64,000 nt of DNA. Source: a bacterium GBS-1. Lineage in GTDB: Bacteria; Synergistota; GBS-1. The stretch lies in assembly GCA_001443005.1 (NCBI GenBank), contig LEKQ01000007.1, positions 62,001 through 126,000 on the forward strand, in the 5' to 3' direction. This document shows positions 27,885 through 36,371 of the stretch, piece by piece; positions within the stretch are counted from its first letter, which is position 1; every line of letters starts with the position of its first letter. The notes beneath the pieces were generated by a model. The model saw only the letters and a list, made by a program, of their open reading frames with translations. It was not told the origin of the DNA and did no database searches. The position numbers and the translations under genes were made by a program.

Positions 27885-28865
27885 TTAGCATATTCTTGGT
27901 AGAAGCTCACCTCTTGGTGGATCAAGAAGCCTTAACCCTCCAAAGCGAGTCTTAACTATTACTCTGCTTTTCTCATTTTGGCTGATTTCTCCTATTACCT
28001 TAAAGAGTTCCCCTCCGGGGTGCTTTTTAATGATCTTTAAGACCTCATCCACCATTTCTCTATCCACTACTGCGATGAATCTCCCCTCAGAAGCCAGGTG
28101 ATAGGGGTCGAAGCCGAATATCTCGCAGAAGTCGAGTACCTCTTTTCTGAATGGAACAGCTTCTTCGTCTATTATTATCTCCTTTCCCGTGGCTTTAGCG
28201 AGCTCATTTAGTGTAGCTGCTAAGCCTCCCCGCGTTGGGTCTCTCATCCACTTTACGCCACCTATCCTTGTGATGGCCTCCACGAGATCTAATACTGGGG
28301 CGCAATCGCTTTCGAAGCCTTCAGGTAGCTCTACATCATATCTTTCTCCCATCACAGCAAGAGAGTGATCGCCTAAGGGGCCACTGACCAATATCTTATC
28401 TCCAGCGGATACGTATTCTGCTCCAAGCTGGGGGTAAAATATCTCTCCCAAACCGCTTGTGATTATGAATATCTCGTCAACTTCACCCTTATTAACAACC
28501 TTGAAATCTCCAGTTATTATCGGAGCGTTAACCTCCCTTGAGACCTTTGCCATAGAGGATATAATCCTCTCGAGCTTCTCTTCAGAGAAGCCATCTTCCA
28601 CTATTATGGAGACGGCGATGGCCTTCGGCTTAGCTCCTGATACAGCAAGGTCGTTTACCGTTCCGGTGATGGATAGCTTTCCTATATCACCACCTCTGAA
28701 GAAGATCGGCTTCACGGTATAACCATCTATCGTTAAAGCAAGACCATTCATCCTTCCGCTATCTTCTAAGCGTTCCAAGATAGGATTTCTAAAGGCTGGT
28801 AGAAAAAGCCTTTCAATTATCTCCCTTGTTTTTTCTCCACCGCTCCCGTGATCCAGCTTGATCAT
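27885..28865 (-). CDS. hypE: HypE, carbamoyl dehydratase of [NiFe]-hydrogenase maturation
   Basis: The 326-residue PurM-like ATPase dehydrates the HypF-attached thiocarbamoyl group to thiocyanate, the CN source of the [NiFe] site. It contains DHGSGGEKTREIIERLFLPAF, IGKLSITGTVNDLAVSGAKP, RDPTRGGLAATLNELA, and ends exactly with PRIC, the conserved C-terminal Cys that accepts the carbamoyl. It overlaps hypD by 4 bases. All features point to an active enzyme. Confidence 0.96.
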   Translation of the reverse strand: MIKLDHGSGGEKTREIIERLFLPAFRNPILERLEDSGRMNGLALTIDGYTVKPIFFRGGDIGKLSITGTVNDLAVSGAKPKAIAVSIIVEDGFSEEKLERIISSMAKVSREVNAPIITGDFKVVNKGEVDEIFIITSGLGEIFYPQLGAEYVSAGDKILVSGPLGDHSLAVMGERYDVELPEGFESDCAPVLDLVEAITRIGGVKWMRDPTRGGLAATLNELAKATGKEIIIDEEAVPFRKEVLDFCEIFGFDPYHLASEGRFIAVVDREMVDEVLKIIKKHPGGELFKVIGEISQNEKSRVIVKTRFGGLRLLDPPRGELLPRIC

Positions 28866-29932
28866 GGTTCTATTAAACCTCCATATCTATAATAGGCTGC
28901 ACAGCTTCCCTCACTTGATATCATACAGGGGCCTACAGGCTGTTCCGGAGTGCAAGAATTCCCAAACAGGGGGCATTCGTAGGGGTATATCTGCCCTTTA
29001 AGGACCTCTCCGCACTTACACCCCGGGATATCCTTGACGCTTTCATCTTTTATCTTGAAGGCTATTTTGGCATCAAAATCTGAGAACTCTTCTTTTATCT
29101 TAAGGCCGCTTTTGGGGATTATACCTAACCCTCTCCACTCAGTGTCTTCTTCCTCAAAGACCTCTTTTAGTAGCTCCTGGGCTTTAATATTACCCTTTTC
29201 TTTAACCGCTCTTTTGTAAGCGTTAAAGGCCATATACTCTTTCTTCTCTGCCATCTCTATGAGCTTAAGCATCGCTATGATTATGTCTTCCGCTTCGAAT
29301 CCGGATATAACACATGGTATTTTGTGTCTTTTCGATATCTCCTCGTAAGGCTTTAACCCTATTATGGTGCTTACGTGCCCTGGGCAAAGAAAGCCATCTA
29401 AGGTTCTCTCAGAGGCTAAAATTTCAAGAGCAGGGGGTATAAGCTTATGAAAGGAGGCGAGGAAGAAATTTTTAAGATTCCTCCTCTTGGCTTCCTTTAT
29501 CGCCCATGCGCTTGATGGTGCTGTGGTTTCAAACCCCACCCCAAGGAACACTATCTTAAAATCTCTCTCCTTCTCTGCCAAGTCGATGGCTTCAACTACG
29601 CTATATACGCTTAAAATCCGTCCTCCCCGAGCCTTTGCATCTGCGAGGGTCATTGTTGGCCCGGGAACCTTCATCATATCTCCGTAGGTTAACACTATCG
29701 TTTTCTCAAAGCTCAATGCCAGATCAACGCCTATCTTTATAGCGGAAGCGGGTGTGACGCAAACGGGGCATCCAGGACCGCTTCTTAGCTCGACGTTTTT
29801 GGGAAATATACTCCTTAGCCCGAATCTGCATATGTTTACCGTATGAGTTCCACAGACCTCCATGAACCGAAGAGGGCGTGAGACGTTTAAATTCCTCAAG
29901 TCCTCTATAAGCTTAAGAGGTATAGCTCTCAT
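28862..29932 (-). CDS. hypD: HypD, [NiFe]-hydrogenase Fe(CN)2CO assembly scaffold
   Basis: The 356-residue protein has the three signature regions MEVCGTHTVNICRFGLR, SGPGCPVCVTP and GFETTAPSSAWAIKEA, plus the C-terminal cysteines for the [4Fe-4S] cluster (GCKCGEVLKGQIYPYECPLFGNSC). With HypC it carries the iron while cyanide and CO are added. It starts at ATG 29932, 2 bases after hypC, and overlaps hypE. Confidence 0.96.
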   Translation of the reverse strand: MRAIPLKLIEDLRNLNVSRPLRFMEVCGTHTVNICRFGLRSIFPKNVELRSGPGCPVCVTPASAIKIGVDLALSFEKTIVLTYGDMMKVPGPTMTLADAKARGGRILSVYSVVEAIDLAEKERDFKIVFLGVGFETTAPSSAWAIKEAKRRNLKNFFLASFHKLIPPALEILASERTLDGFLCPGHVSTIIGLKPYEEISKRHKIPCVISGFEAEDIIIAMLKLIEMAEKKEYMAFNAYKRAVKEKGNIKAQELLKEVFEEEDTEWRGLGIIPKSGLKIKEEFSDFDAKIAFKIKDESVKDIPGCKCGEVLKGQIYPYECPLFGNSCTPEQPVGPCMISSEGSCAAYYRYGGLIEP

Positions 29933-29934
29933 TC

Positions 29935-30162
29935 CTATCCCTCATTTTGGGCTTCCTCGATCTCCTTCCAAGCGTCAAGAATATCTTCTGCTTCTTCCAC
30001 GCTAAGCTTTTCTATCGCGAAGCCCGCATGGATCAGCACATAATCCCCAATCCTTACATCTTCAAGAAGGTCCAAACGGACCTTCTTCTTAATACTTCCT
30101 ATCTCGGCGATAGCTTCGTTTCCATCCACTCTTACTATTCTATGTGGTACAGCGAGACACAT
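29935..30162 (-). CDS. hypC: HypC, hydrogenase maturation chaperone
   Basis: The 75-residue protein begins MCLAVPHRIVRV, where Cys2 becomes the iron-binding terminal residue in mature HypC. It contains the small OB-like core KKVRLDLLEDVRIGDYVLIHAGFAIEKLS. It lies 3 bases after hypF and 2 before hypD. Length is normal. Confidence 0.96.
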   Translation of the reverse strand: MCLAVPHRIVRVDGNEAIAEIGSIKKKVRLDLLEDVRIGDYVLIHAGFAIEKLSVEEAEDILDAWKEIEEAQNEG

Positions 30163-30165
30163 ATT

Positions 30166-32409
30166 CTAAACAGCTCCTTTCCTTATCTTTTCCGCGCATA
30201 TCAAAAGCTGCCCCACAGCTATACCCTGATCGTTTGTTGGAACTTCTTTATGATGATAGACCATGAGCCCTCTTTTAGTCAAGCTTTCAACAGTTTTGTG
30301 AAGAATTATTTGGTTTTGGAATACTCCACCGCTTAAGACGACCTTTTCGATATGGGTTTTCCCTCTTATGATTTCTACCGCTTCAGAGATGCTATTGACA
30401 ATGTAGTTGTGGAATTTCATAGAGCATATCTCAACTGGTGTCCCTCGCATGACATCCTTTACGAGCTCCTCCCACATTCTTTTCCAATCTATTATTATCT
30501 CCCCTTTTTCCTCCCGGAGTTCTGCAGGATAAGCGCTCTTTTCATCTTCATTTGCTACACCCTCAAGCTCTATCGCTGCCTGGGCTTCGTAGGATATACT
30601 TTTTCTTATTCCTAGGAATGCGGAGACGGCGTCAAAAAGCCTCCCACACCCCGAAGATAGTGGAGAGTTTATCCCAAGCTTTAGCATCCTCAGTATCTCC
30701 TTAGCCTTTTCCTCAATAATTAAATCTTCCTTACCTATCTCTCTTAGGTAAGCTAAGGCGATTCTCCAGGGCTCCCTTATCGCTTTTTCTCCCCCGGGCA
30801 AGGGAATCGGCCTTAAATGAGCCACTCTTTTGAATTCAAGATAGTCTCCTATAAATATCTCTCCTCCCCATATGGTTTCGTCTATACCATATCCGGTTCC
30901 ATCGAGCACGATTCCTATGACCTTATCGCTTATGCCATTTTCCCACATGCAACTCGTCATATGAGCGTGGTGATGCTGGACTTTTAGGATAGGTAAGCCG
31001 GTTGCCTCCGCATATCTCGTTGAAAGGTAAAGGGGGTGAAGGTCGCAAACCACGTGTCTGGGGTTTAAGCTGAAAAGGCTTTTGAATCTCTCTATAAGGA
31101 GCTCATATCTTTCTAAGGTCTCTAGATCCTTTAGGTCTCCTATATATTGGCTTAAGATGATGGTATTTTTCCTGCTTAAGGCGAAAGAGGATTTCTCTTC
31201 TCCTCCGCAAGCGAGTATCTCTGGGAACTCTTCTTCTCCAACCAAAGGCAAAGGGGTATACCCTCGCGCTCTCCTTGTAACCATACCGTTGATAACTATA
31301 GAGTCATCGCAAGGAGTATATATCTCTCTGTTATGAATCAGGAAGAAGTCAGCTATGTTTTTAAGCTTTAGGAGAGCCTGCTCATTTTCGTAGATTATCG
31401 GTTCGTCTGAGAGGTTACCGCTTGTCATCACAAGCGCCTGGAAAGGCTCGGTTATTAGGTAGTGTAAGGGGGTATAGGGTAACATAAAGCCAACATATTT
31501 GTTATTGGGGGCTATGTTCTCGGGAAGGTTAGAGCTCTCTCTCTTTCTTAAAAGAACTATTGGCCTTATAGGGCTTAGAAGGAGTTCCCTTTCACCTTGA
31601 TTAACCTTAGCGAATTGACTGATTCTGTCTATGTTAAATGCCATAAGTGCGAAGGGCTTATGTGGTCTATTTTTCCTTCTTCTAAGCTCATTTATAGCCC
31701 TTTCGTTTAAGGCATCTACCGCTAAGTGGAAACCGCCAATACCCTTTATAGCAACTATCTTCCCCTCTTTAAGGAGTTTTATCGTTTTTTCTATGGGGTC
31801 TCCGTCGATCTTATTTCCGCGGTTATCAAGTAGTCTTAACTCGGGGCCGCATTCAGGGCAGGCATTTGGCTGAGCATGAAACCTCCTATCGTTGATATCG
31901 TTGTACTCCTTCTCGCATCTTTCGCACATCTTAAAGATCTTCATCGTAGTTTTTTCCCTATCGTAGGGAAGGTCAAGTATTATAGTGAAGCGAGGACCGC
32001 AATTCGTACAATTTGTGAAGGGGTAGCGATATCTCCTATCTTTATCGTTGAAGATCTCTTTTAAGCAGTCATCACATGTTCCAACATCAGGAGGAATCCA
32101 GAGGTTATCCCTGGCAGAATTCGCCTTTTTTTCGCTTTTGAGTATAATGAAAGAAGGTTTCTCCCCTTCATAATTTTCTTCTCTAACCTTTTCTATCTTT
32201 ACCACTCTTGAGAGAGGAGGTGGAGAAAGCTTAAGGTTGCTTATAAAAGCGTTGATTTCTTTCTCTTCGCCGATTAACCTTATCTCTACGCACTCACTTG
32301 TGTTTTTAACCCATCCTCCTATAGAGAGGGAATTGGCGAGCTTCGACACGTAAGGTCTGAAGCCTACCCCCTGAACTACGCCATATACCTTTAGTTCTAC
32401 GCTTTTCAT
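30166..32409 (-). CDS. hypF: HypF, carbamoyltransferase of hydrogenase maturation
   Basis: The 747-residue protein has an N-terminal acylphosphatase domain (YGVVQGVGFRPYVSKLA), two zinc fingers (CDDCLKEIF...CTNCGPRF; CERCEKEY...CPECGP), a YrdC-like domain (KIVAIKGIGGFHLAVDA, TSGNLSDEP) and a Kae1-like domain (VQHHHAHMTSCMWE, VLDGTGYG, LSGGVFQNQ). It makes the HypE thiocarbamate from carbamoyl phosphate. The ATG overlaps the psuG stop by 4 bases. HypA, HypB and any hydrogenase structural gene must lie elsewhere. Confidence 0.97.
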   Translation of the reverse strand: MKSVELKVYGVVQGVGFRPYVSKLANSLSIGGWVKNTSECVEIRLIGEEKEINAFISNLKLSPPPLSRVVKIEKVREENYEGEKPSFIILKSEKKANSARDNLWIPPDVGTCDDCLKEIFNDKDRRYRYPFTNCTNCGPRFTIILDLPYDREKTTMKIFKMCERCEKEYNDINDRRFHAQPNACPECGPELRLLDNRGNKIDGDPIEKTIKLLKEGKIVAIKGIGGFHLAVDALNERAINELRRRKNRPHKPFALMAFNIDRISQFAKVNQGERELLLSPIRPIVLLRKRESSNLPENIAPNNKYVGFMLPYTPLHYLITEPFQALVMTSGNLSDEPIIYENEQALLKLKNIADFFLIHNREIYTPCDDSIVINGMVTRRARGYTPLPLVGEEEFPEILACGGEEKSSFALSRKNTIILSQYIGDLKDLETLERYELLIERFKSLFSLNPRHVVCDLHPLYLSTRYAEATGLPILKVQHHHAHMTSCMWENGISDKVIGIVLDGTGYGIDETIWGGEIFIGDYLEFKRVAHLRPIPLPGGEKAIREPWRIALAYLREIGKEDLIIEEKAKEILRMLKLGINSPLSSGCGRLFDAVSAFLGIRKSISYEAQAAIELEGVANEDEKSAYPAELREEKGEIIIDWKRMWEELVKDVMRGTPVEICSMKFHNYIVNSISEAVEIIRGKTHIEKVVLSGGVFQNQIILHKTVESLTKRGLMVYHHKEVPTNDQGIAVGQLLICAEKIRKGAV

Positions 32410-33308
32410 CTTTCCTCTTTAATCTTTATCGCTATTTTAGCAGCCAAGGCTGCGTTAGATAGGATTATGCTTGCATTGGCTTCGACGCTTTTGCCCTTGC
32501 TTATTTGGGCAAGCTTGCCCAAAAGATATGGAGTTAAGGCCTTTCCCTTTATGTTAAGCTTTCTCGCTTCGTCGATTGCTTCCTTCAAGAGAGGCTCGAA
32601 TTCGCTTTTGTTCCATGATTCCTTTGGAGGAGGATTGGTGACGAGAACGCTCTTATTTATACCTAGCAGCTTAACCATTTTATATATCTGAGCTATCTCT
32701 CCTGGAGAGTCAACGCTGACGTCAAGCTTTACGCCACTGTTTCTGAAGTAGAAGGCAGGAAGCTCATCTGTTTTATAACCCACGACAATGACTCCCAAGG
32801 TTTCGAGTAGCTCAAGGGTCGCTTCGAGGTTAAGGATCGCCTTTGGGCCTGAGCATACAACGATACCTGGACCTTCTGCCAATACCGTTATATCATTGGA
32901 TATATCAAGGCTTTGATCTATATTCCTGTGAACACCACCTATGCCACCAGTTGCAAGGACTTCTATTCCAACCTTTCTTGCGCACCACAGCGTTCCACCA
33001 CTCGTTAAGGCACCGTTTTCCCTTCGAGCTATAGCGACTGGAATATCTCTTACCCCGGCCTTAGGGGTGTTTTTCCTGTTTCCCAAGATCTGGATCTCCT
33101 CTTCTGTGAGGCCGACCTTTATATTACCCTTTATTATAGCTATAGTTGCTGGTATGGCTCCATGCTCTCTTATCACTTTCTCTGCGAGGAGCGCGATTTC
33201 CACGTTTCGCGGATAGGGGAAACCGTGCGCTATGAGATTAGATTCTAAAGCTACTACTGCTTCCCCAGATTCTAACGCGCTTCTAACTTCATCCTTTATT
33301 TCCCAGAT
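32406..33308 (-). CDS. psuG: Pseudouridine-5'-phosphate glycosidase, starting at AUC
   Basis: The enzyme splits pseudouridine 5'-phosphate into uracil and ribose 5-phosphate. Family motifs are GAIPATIAIIKG, ALTSGGTLWCARKVGIEV, ATGGIGGVHRNIDQSLDIS, GYKTDELPAFYFRNS and KGKALTPYLLGKLAQI. The conserved N-terminus (VALES, IAHGFPYPRN) lies upstream of GTG 33203 in the same frame. That frame opens after TAA at about 33335 and contains no ATG, GTG or TTG before GTG 33203. AUC 33308-33306 sits 7 bases after GGGAGGTGA and gives the normal 300 residues. PsuK is not adjacent. It leads the hyp-nfn transcript, an unexpected placement. Confidence 0.85.
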   Translation of the reverse strand: MWEIKDEVRSALESGEAVVALESNLIAHGFPYPRNVEIALLAEKVIREHGAIPATIAIIKGNIKVGLTEEEIQILGNRKNTPKAGVRDIPVAIARRENGALTSGGTLWCARKVGIEVLATGGIGGVHRNIDQSLDISNDITVLAEGPGIVVCSGPKAILNLEATLELLETLGVIVVGYKTDELPAFYFRNSGVKLDVSVDSPGEIAQIYKMVKLLGINKSVLVTNPPPKESWNKSEFEPLLKEAIDEARKLNIKGKALTPYLLGKLAQISKGKSVEANASIILSNAALAAKIAIKIKEER

Positions 33309-33324
33309 AGCTTTTTCACCTCCC
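33306..33324 (-). promoter_or_regulatory. SD and AUC start of psuG
   Basis: On the minus strand, GGGAGGTGA (33324-33316), then AAAAAGCT-ATC-TGG-GAA, with AUC at 33308-33306. ATA (33299-33297) is the only other near-cognate codon near the SD. Confidence 0.6.
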
Positions 33325-33351
33325 TTTTCTTGCTTTTATTCTACAATGAGT

Positions 33352-33359
33352 ATTATAAT
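33352..33359. promoter_or_regulatory. Symmetric divergent -10 element (ATTATAAT)
   Basis: The 8-base sequence reads TATAAT on both strands: 33354-33359 forward, toward the MFS gene, and 33357-33352 reverse, toward psuG. Forward initiation would fall near 33366, only about 4 bases before ATG 33370. Reverse initiation near 33345 leaves a leader of about 37 bases with the psuG SD. No clear -35 on either side. Confidence 0.45.
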
Positions 33360-33369
33360 ATAGCAAGCC

Positions 33370-34554
33370 ATGGTCGTTTTATCTTTCCTCATATTTATAG
33401 CGGTTTTGGGTGTTGGAGTAGTTGTACCTGTGTTGCCTATCTATGCTGCCAAGTTCGGAGCTATGGGAATAGAGGTAGGTTTCGTTTTTTCCGCTTTATC
33501 TATTTCTAGGCTTATAGGAGTTCTTTTCATAGGAAGCATAGCTGATAGGCTTGGAAAGAAGAAATTTATAATTTTAGGGCTTTTTGTATATCTTATCTCC
33601 TCGATTTTATATATATATGCTGATAGCCTCATTAAGTTAATATGGGTGAGGGCTTTTCAAGGTTTGGGTTCGGCTATGATAGTTCCTCTTGCGATGGCTT
33701 ACGCAGGAGAGTTAGCTCCTTCGGGCAAAGAAGGGACGTATATGGGGATAGCTAATACCTTTTTCTTCCTTGGTCTGGGTGGAGGTCCACTTATAAGCGG
33801 CGTTTTGGTCAAAAGGTGGGGAATAGACTCTGCTTTCATTGGCATGGCCTCATTCACGTTGATAGCGCTTTTGCTTGCTGTTTTTCTTTTACCCTCTTCT
33901 GTCTCTTCCAACAGGTCTTTAAGAGGTAAGACCGATCTTTTAGGTGCCTTTAAAATAATATTTTTAAACCGATTTTATTTTAGCTTCTTCTTCGTTGGAT
34001 TTGCGATGGACCTAAGCAGATCTATCTTGATGACTTTCTTTCCGTTAATGGCTAACTCGAAAGGTATAGATTACGATGAAATAGGAATGATGGTTGGGTT
34101 CTTTCTTAGTATTACTGCGTTGGTTCAAGGTCCCTTTGGAAAGCTTGCAGATCGTCTTTCCAAAGGGAAAATTATAATCTTAACCAACTTTATCTATGGT
34201 GTTTTGCTTATCACTATTCCATTGATCATCAGTCGTTGCTTTCTACTTCTCACAGTGGTGCTTTTAGGAATATTTGCCGGTGCAGGATATCCCGCTTTAG
34301 CAGCTATAATGACCGAAACTGGAAGGGAGCGTGGTATGGCCTTAAGCATGTCTGTGCTTCAGGTAGCTAACAGCATAGGTATGTCCCTTGGTCCCGTCAT
34401 CTCTGGAGGGGCTCAGGACCTCTTTGGGTCAGTTGCTCCCTTTATAGTAGGTGCTTTAAGTTTATATATTGGAATCTTCTTGATCTTATCTTTACCCTCC
34501 CAAAAGTCTAGATATCACGAGGGCTATTCCTCCGCAAGCTGCGATAAGAAGTAA
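33370..34554 (+). CDS. Major facilitator superfamily transporter
   Basis: The 394-residue protein has about 12 hydrophobic helices and the MFS loop 2-3 motif (GSIADRLGKKKFIILGLFVY), repeated in weaker form in the second half (GKLADRLSKGKIIILTNF). The substrate is unknown; drug/H+ or sugar efflux types share this look. ATG 33370 follows a stop (TAG 33361) in frame and has no SD. With TATAAT at 33354 the mRNA would be nearly leaderless. Its last 63 bases overlap the convergent coiled-coil gene. Confidence 0.88.
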   Translation: MVVLSFLIFIAVLGVGVVVPVLPIYAAKFGAMGIEVGFVFSALSISRLIGVLFIGSIADRLGKKKFIILGLFVYLISSILYIYADSLIKLIWVRAFQGLGSAMIVPLAMAYAGELAPSGKEGTYMGIANTFFFLGLGGGPLISGVLVKRWGIDSAFIGMASFTLIALLLAVFLLPSSVSSNRSLRGKTDLLGAFKIIFLNRFYFSFFFVGFAMDLSRSILMTFFPLMANSKGIDYDEIGMMVGFFLSITALVQGPFGKLADRLSKGKIIILTNFIYGVLLITIPLIISRCFLLLTVVLLGIFAGAGYPALAAIMTETGRERGMALSMSVLQVANSIGMSLGPVISGGAQDLFGSVAPFIVGALSLYIGIFLILSLPSQKSRYHEGYSSASCDKK

Positions 34555-35412
34555 GAGATTTAAGGTTGCTTTTGAGCTTATGCCAGCTAATCTACTTTCA
34601 AGTCCGCTTATTTTGGGATCGAGCATATTTATATGTTCGGCTATCTTTTCCGCATTCTCTCTTAAGGAGGTTTGAATATCGATCTTTTGAGATTCGAGCT
34701 CTTTCTTGAGTTGGGAGACAAGGCTTTCCTGCTTACCTAGACTCTCCCTAAGGCTGTTTTCCATGTAACTGATTTTCTCGTCTAGCTTTTCCATCATCCT
34801 CATCTCTAACTCTCTTAGGCTTTTTTGAGATTCTCCGATCAAGTTCTGTACTTTCTTTAGCTCCTCTTCTATGGAAGATATTGCTTCCTTCTTGAACTGC
34901 TCTAGGCTCCTTTTGATATCATCTAATGGGGTTTTAAGGTCTATCCTTTCGAGGGTTTCATTGATCTCTACCTCTATTCTCTGGGATATTCTAGAGAAGG
35001 TTTCTTCCATCTCCTTAAAGCTCTTCTCTACCTTTTCTTTCATCTCTTCTCCGCTTCTTCGAAGGGAGTCCATGGTAGTTTTGATGCCTTCTATGGCTTC
35101 CTTGGAGGAACTTAAGACCTCCTCCCTTAAAGTTCTGTAATCTGCTTTCATTTCGCTGGCCAAAGCGCTTATCTCCCTACGGAATCCTTCAAAGCTCGCC
35201 TCAAGCCTTGCGGAGAGCAAGGTAAATTCATCCCTCAATAGCCTGTATTCTATCGAAGGTCTAAGGGTTTCTTGGATCAGCTCTCTAAATTCATCTGTTG
35301 GTAGTATCTCCTTAAGTGCTTTAATAACCAGGGTTTTTGTTTCTCTTTCCAAAGGTTTACTTTCTTCTAATGGTGTGAGTTTTTCAAGCGTTTCTCTCTC
35401 TTCCATTTTCAT
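34492..35412 (-). CDS. Tail-anchored coiled-coil protein
   Basis: The 306-residue, highly charged protein is mostly heptad-like coiled coil (about residues 50-275), with a single C-terminal membrane helix (LNLLLLIAACGGIALVISRLLGG). The cytoplasmic domain would project from the membrane. It looks like an organiser or tether rather than an enzyme, and no family can be named. ATG 35412 or 35406 both follow AAGGAGGGAG; the second has better spacing. The 3' end is antisense to the MFS 3' end over 34492-34554. Confidence 0.72.
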   Translation of the reverse strand: MKMEERETLEKLTPLEESKPLERETKTLVIKALKEILPTDEFRELIQETLRPSIEYRLLRDEFTLLSARLEASFEGFRREISALASEMKADYRTLREEVLSSSKEAIEGIKTTMDSLRRSGEEMKEKVEKSFKEMEETFSRISQRIEVEINETLERIDLKTPLDDIKRSLEQFKKEAISSIEEELKKVQNLIGESQKSLRELEMRMMEKLDEKISYMENSLRESLGKQESLVSQLKKELESQKIDIQTSLRENAEKIAEHINMLDPKISGLESRLAGISSKATLNLLLLIAACGGIALVISRLLGG

Positions 35413-35442
35413 CTCCCTCCTTTTTAAAAGCGCTTTAACCTA

Positions 35443-35451
35443 ATTATACCA
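35443..35451 (-). promoter_or_regulatory. Extended -10 promoter of the coiled-coil gene
   Basis: TG-G-TATAAT on the minus strand, about 30 bases before the start codon and its AAGGAGGGAG. Confidence 0.6.
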
Positions 35452-35496
35452 ATTTACCTCTTTATATGCTAACATCTTTTGCAGTATTATTTATGA

Positions 35497-35505
35497 TGGT
35501 AAAAT
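35497..35505 (+). promoter_or_regulatory. Extended -10 promoter of the Cys-rich/NifX-like genes
   Basis: TG-G-TAAAAT, with the start codon 37 bases downstream after TTGGAGGGAGG. TTGCAG at 35479 is only 15 bases from the -10, so the extended element probably dominates. Confidence 0.5.
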
Positions 35506-35542
35506 CTTCTGTGCAAGCTCTTTGGAGGGAGGTCGTCTTAGG

Positions 35543-35716
35543 ATGGTTAGGAAAAGAAGATGTGCTACCTGTAAGTACTTCGTTCCTGAAGATGTTCCCT
35601 GGGGGGAGGAGAGTTTAGGTCTAGGATATGGGACCTGTAGGCTTAAGGAGGTCTCTGTGAAGGGAACGGATGGATGCTCCTCTTGGTCTCCTAAGCATGG
35701 CTTGGAGGAGGAATAG
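35543..35716 (+). CDS. Small four-cysteine protein
   Basis: The 57-residue protein has RCATCKYFVPEDVPWG, then GYGTCRLKEVSV and DGCSSW. The C-x2-C-x(n)-C-x(n)-C-x2-W spacing resembles small Fe-S or zinc domains related to high-potential iron-sulfur type folds found in anaerobes. I cannot tell metal identity. ATG 35543 has GGGAGG at suitable distance; a longer in-frame start at 35522 covers the SD itself. It precedes the NifX-like gene by 30 bases. Confidence 0.7.
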   Translation: MVRKRRCATCKYFVPEDVPWGEESLGLGYGTCRLKEVSVKGTDGCSSWSPKHGLEEE

Positions 35717-35746
35717 GGTATCTATAGAATTGGGGGTGATATAGGT

Positions 35747-36286
35747 TTGAAGGTAGCTTTAAGCTCTATGGGAGAGGGATTGGATTCCCCCGTAGCTTTA
35801 GACTTCGATAGGGCTCCCTACTTTATAATTTACAAGCTTGAGGATGAGTCATATGAGGCGCTGATAAATCCTGCTTTTGGCATACCTAAGGGTTTTGGCG
35901 TTCAGACGGCCCAGACTCTTATAAGTAGGGGGGTAAATGCTGTTATAAGCGACGGTTTCGACCCTTGGGTATTTCAGATGTTTAGATTTAGCGGGGTGGA
36001 GCTTTTTAGGATTAAAGGAACAACGGTTAGGGAAGCTATAGAGAGGTTCAAGAGAGGTGAGCTTAAAAGATGGGAGCCGGATACGGGTGCCTTTTGGAAG
36101 GCGTTCTTCCACTTAGGTGGATGGTACGGCGGTTTCCCCTTCTTTAAGAGTTTCTTCTTCGGTTGGGAGCCCCCTTTTGATTGGAAAGCGGTTAGAATAG
36201 CTCAACTTGAAGCCATGATAAGTGCTTTAGAGTCACAAATCGCCATTCTTAGAAAGGAGCTTGAGGATCTAAAGAGAGAGGGCTAG
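35747..36286 (+). CDS. NifX/NifB-C-terminal-like (dinitrogenase Fe-Mo cofactor) domain protein with a coiled tail
   Basis: The 179-residue protein starts at TTG (SD GGGGGTGAT). Residues 1-110 are the NifX/NafY ribonuclease-H-like fold, seen as MKVALSSMGEGLDSPVALDFDRAPYF, INPAFGIPKGFGVQTAQTLI, VNAVISDGFDPWVFQMF and GTTVREAIERFKRGEL. A Phe/Trp/Gly-rich linker (110-150) follows, then a short coiled coil (ARIAQLEAMISALESQIAILRKELEDL type, 150-178). Homologues in anaerobes without nitrogenase are thought to bind Fe-S or metal clusters. No nif genes are nearby. Confidence 0.82.
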   Translation: MKVALSSMGEGLDSPVALDFDRAPYFIIYKLEDESYEALINPAFGIPKGFGVQTAQTLISRGVNAVISDGFDPWVFQMFRFSGVELFRIKGTTVREAIERFKRGELKRWEPDTGAFWKAFFHLGGWYGGFPFFKSFFFGWEPPFDWKAVRIAQLEAMISALESQIAILRKELEDLKREG

Positions 36287-36322
36287 GGGACGAAAGTCAC
36301 TTTTCAACCTCTTTGACAAAAG

Positions 36323-36331
36323 TGTTATAAT
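36323..36331 (+). promoter_or_regulatory. Extended -10 promoter of the NtrC-like regulator
   Basis: TG-T-TATAAT puts the transcription start near 36338. That is past ATG 36336, so the protein must begin later, at GTG 36372, which has GGAGGGGTAGG before it. Confidence 0.6.
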
Positions 36332-36371
36332 TGTTATGTGCCTAAAATTCGGCATATATGGAGGGGTAGGG

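Noticed and set aside
35747-36286. Evidence for nitrogen fixation
   Set aside because: A lone NifX-like domain is common in non-fixing anaerobes, and no nifHDK or nifB is present here.
36313-36331. TTGACA at 36313 as the -35 of TATAAT at 36326
   Set aside because: The spacer is only 7 bases. The extended TGT before TATAAT explains the promoter better.
36336-36371. ATG 36336 as the start of the NtrC-like regulator
   Set aside because: It lies at or upstream of the expected transcription start and has no SD; GTG 36372 has GGAGGGG.
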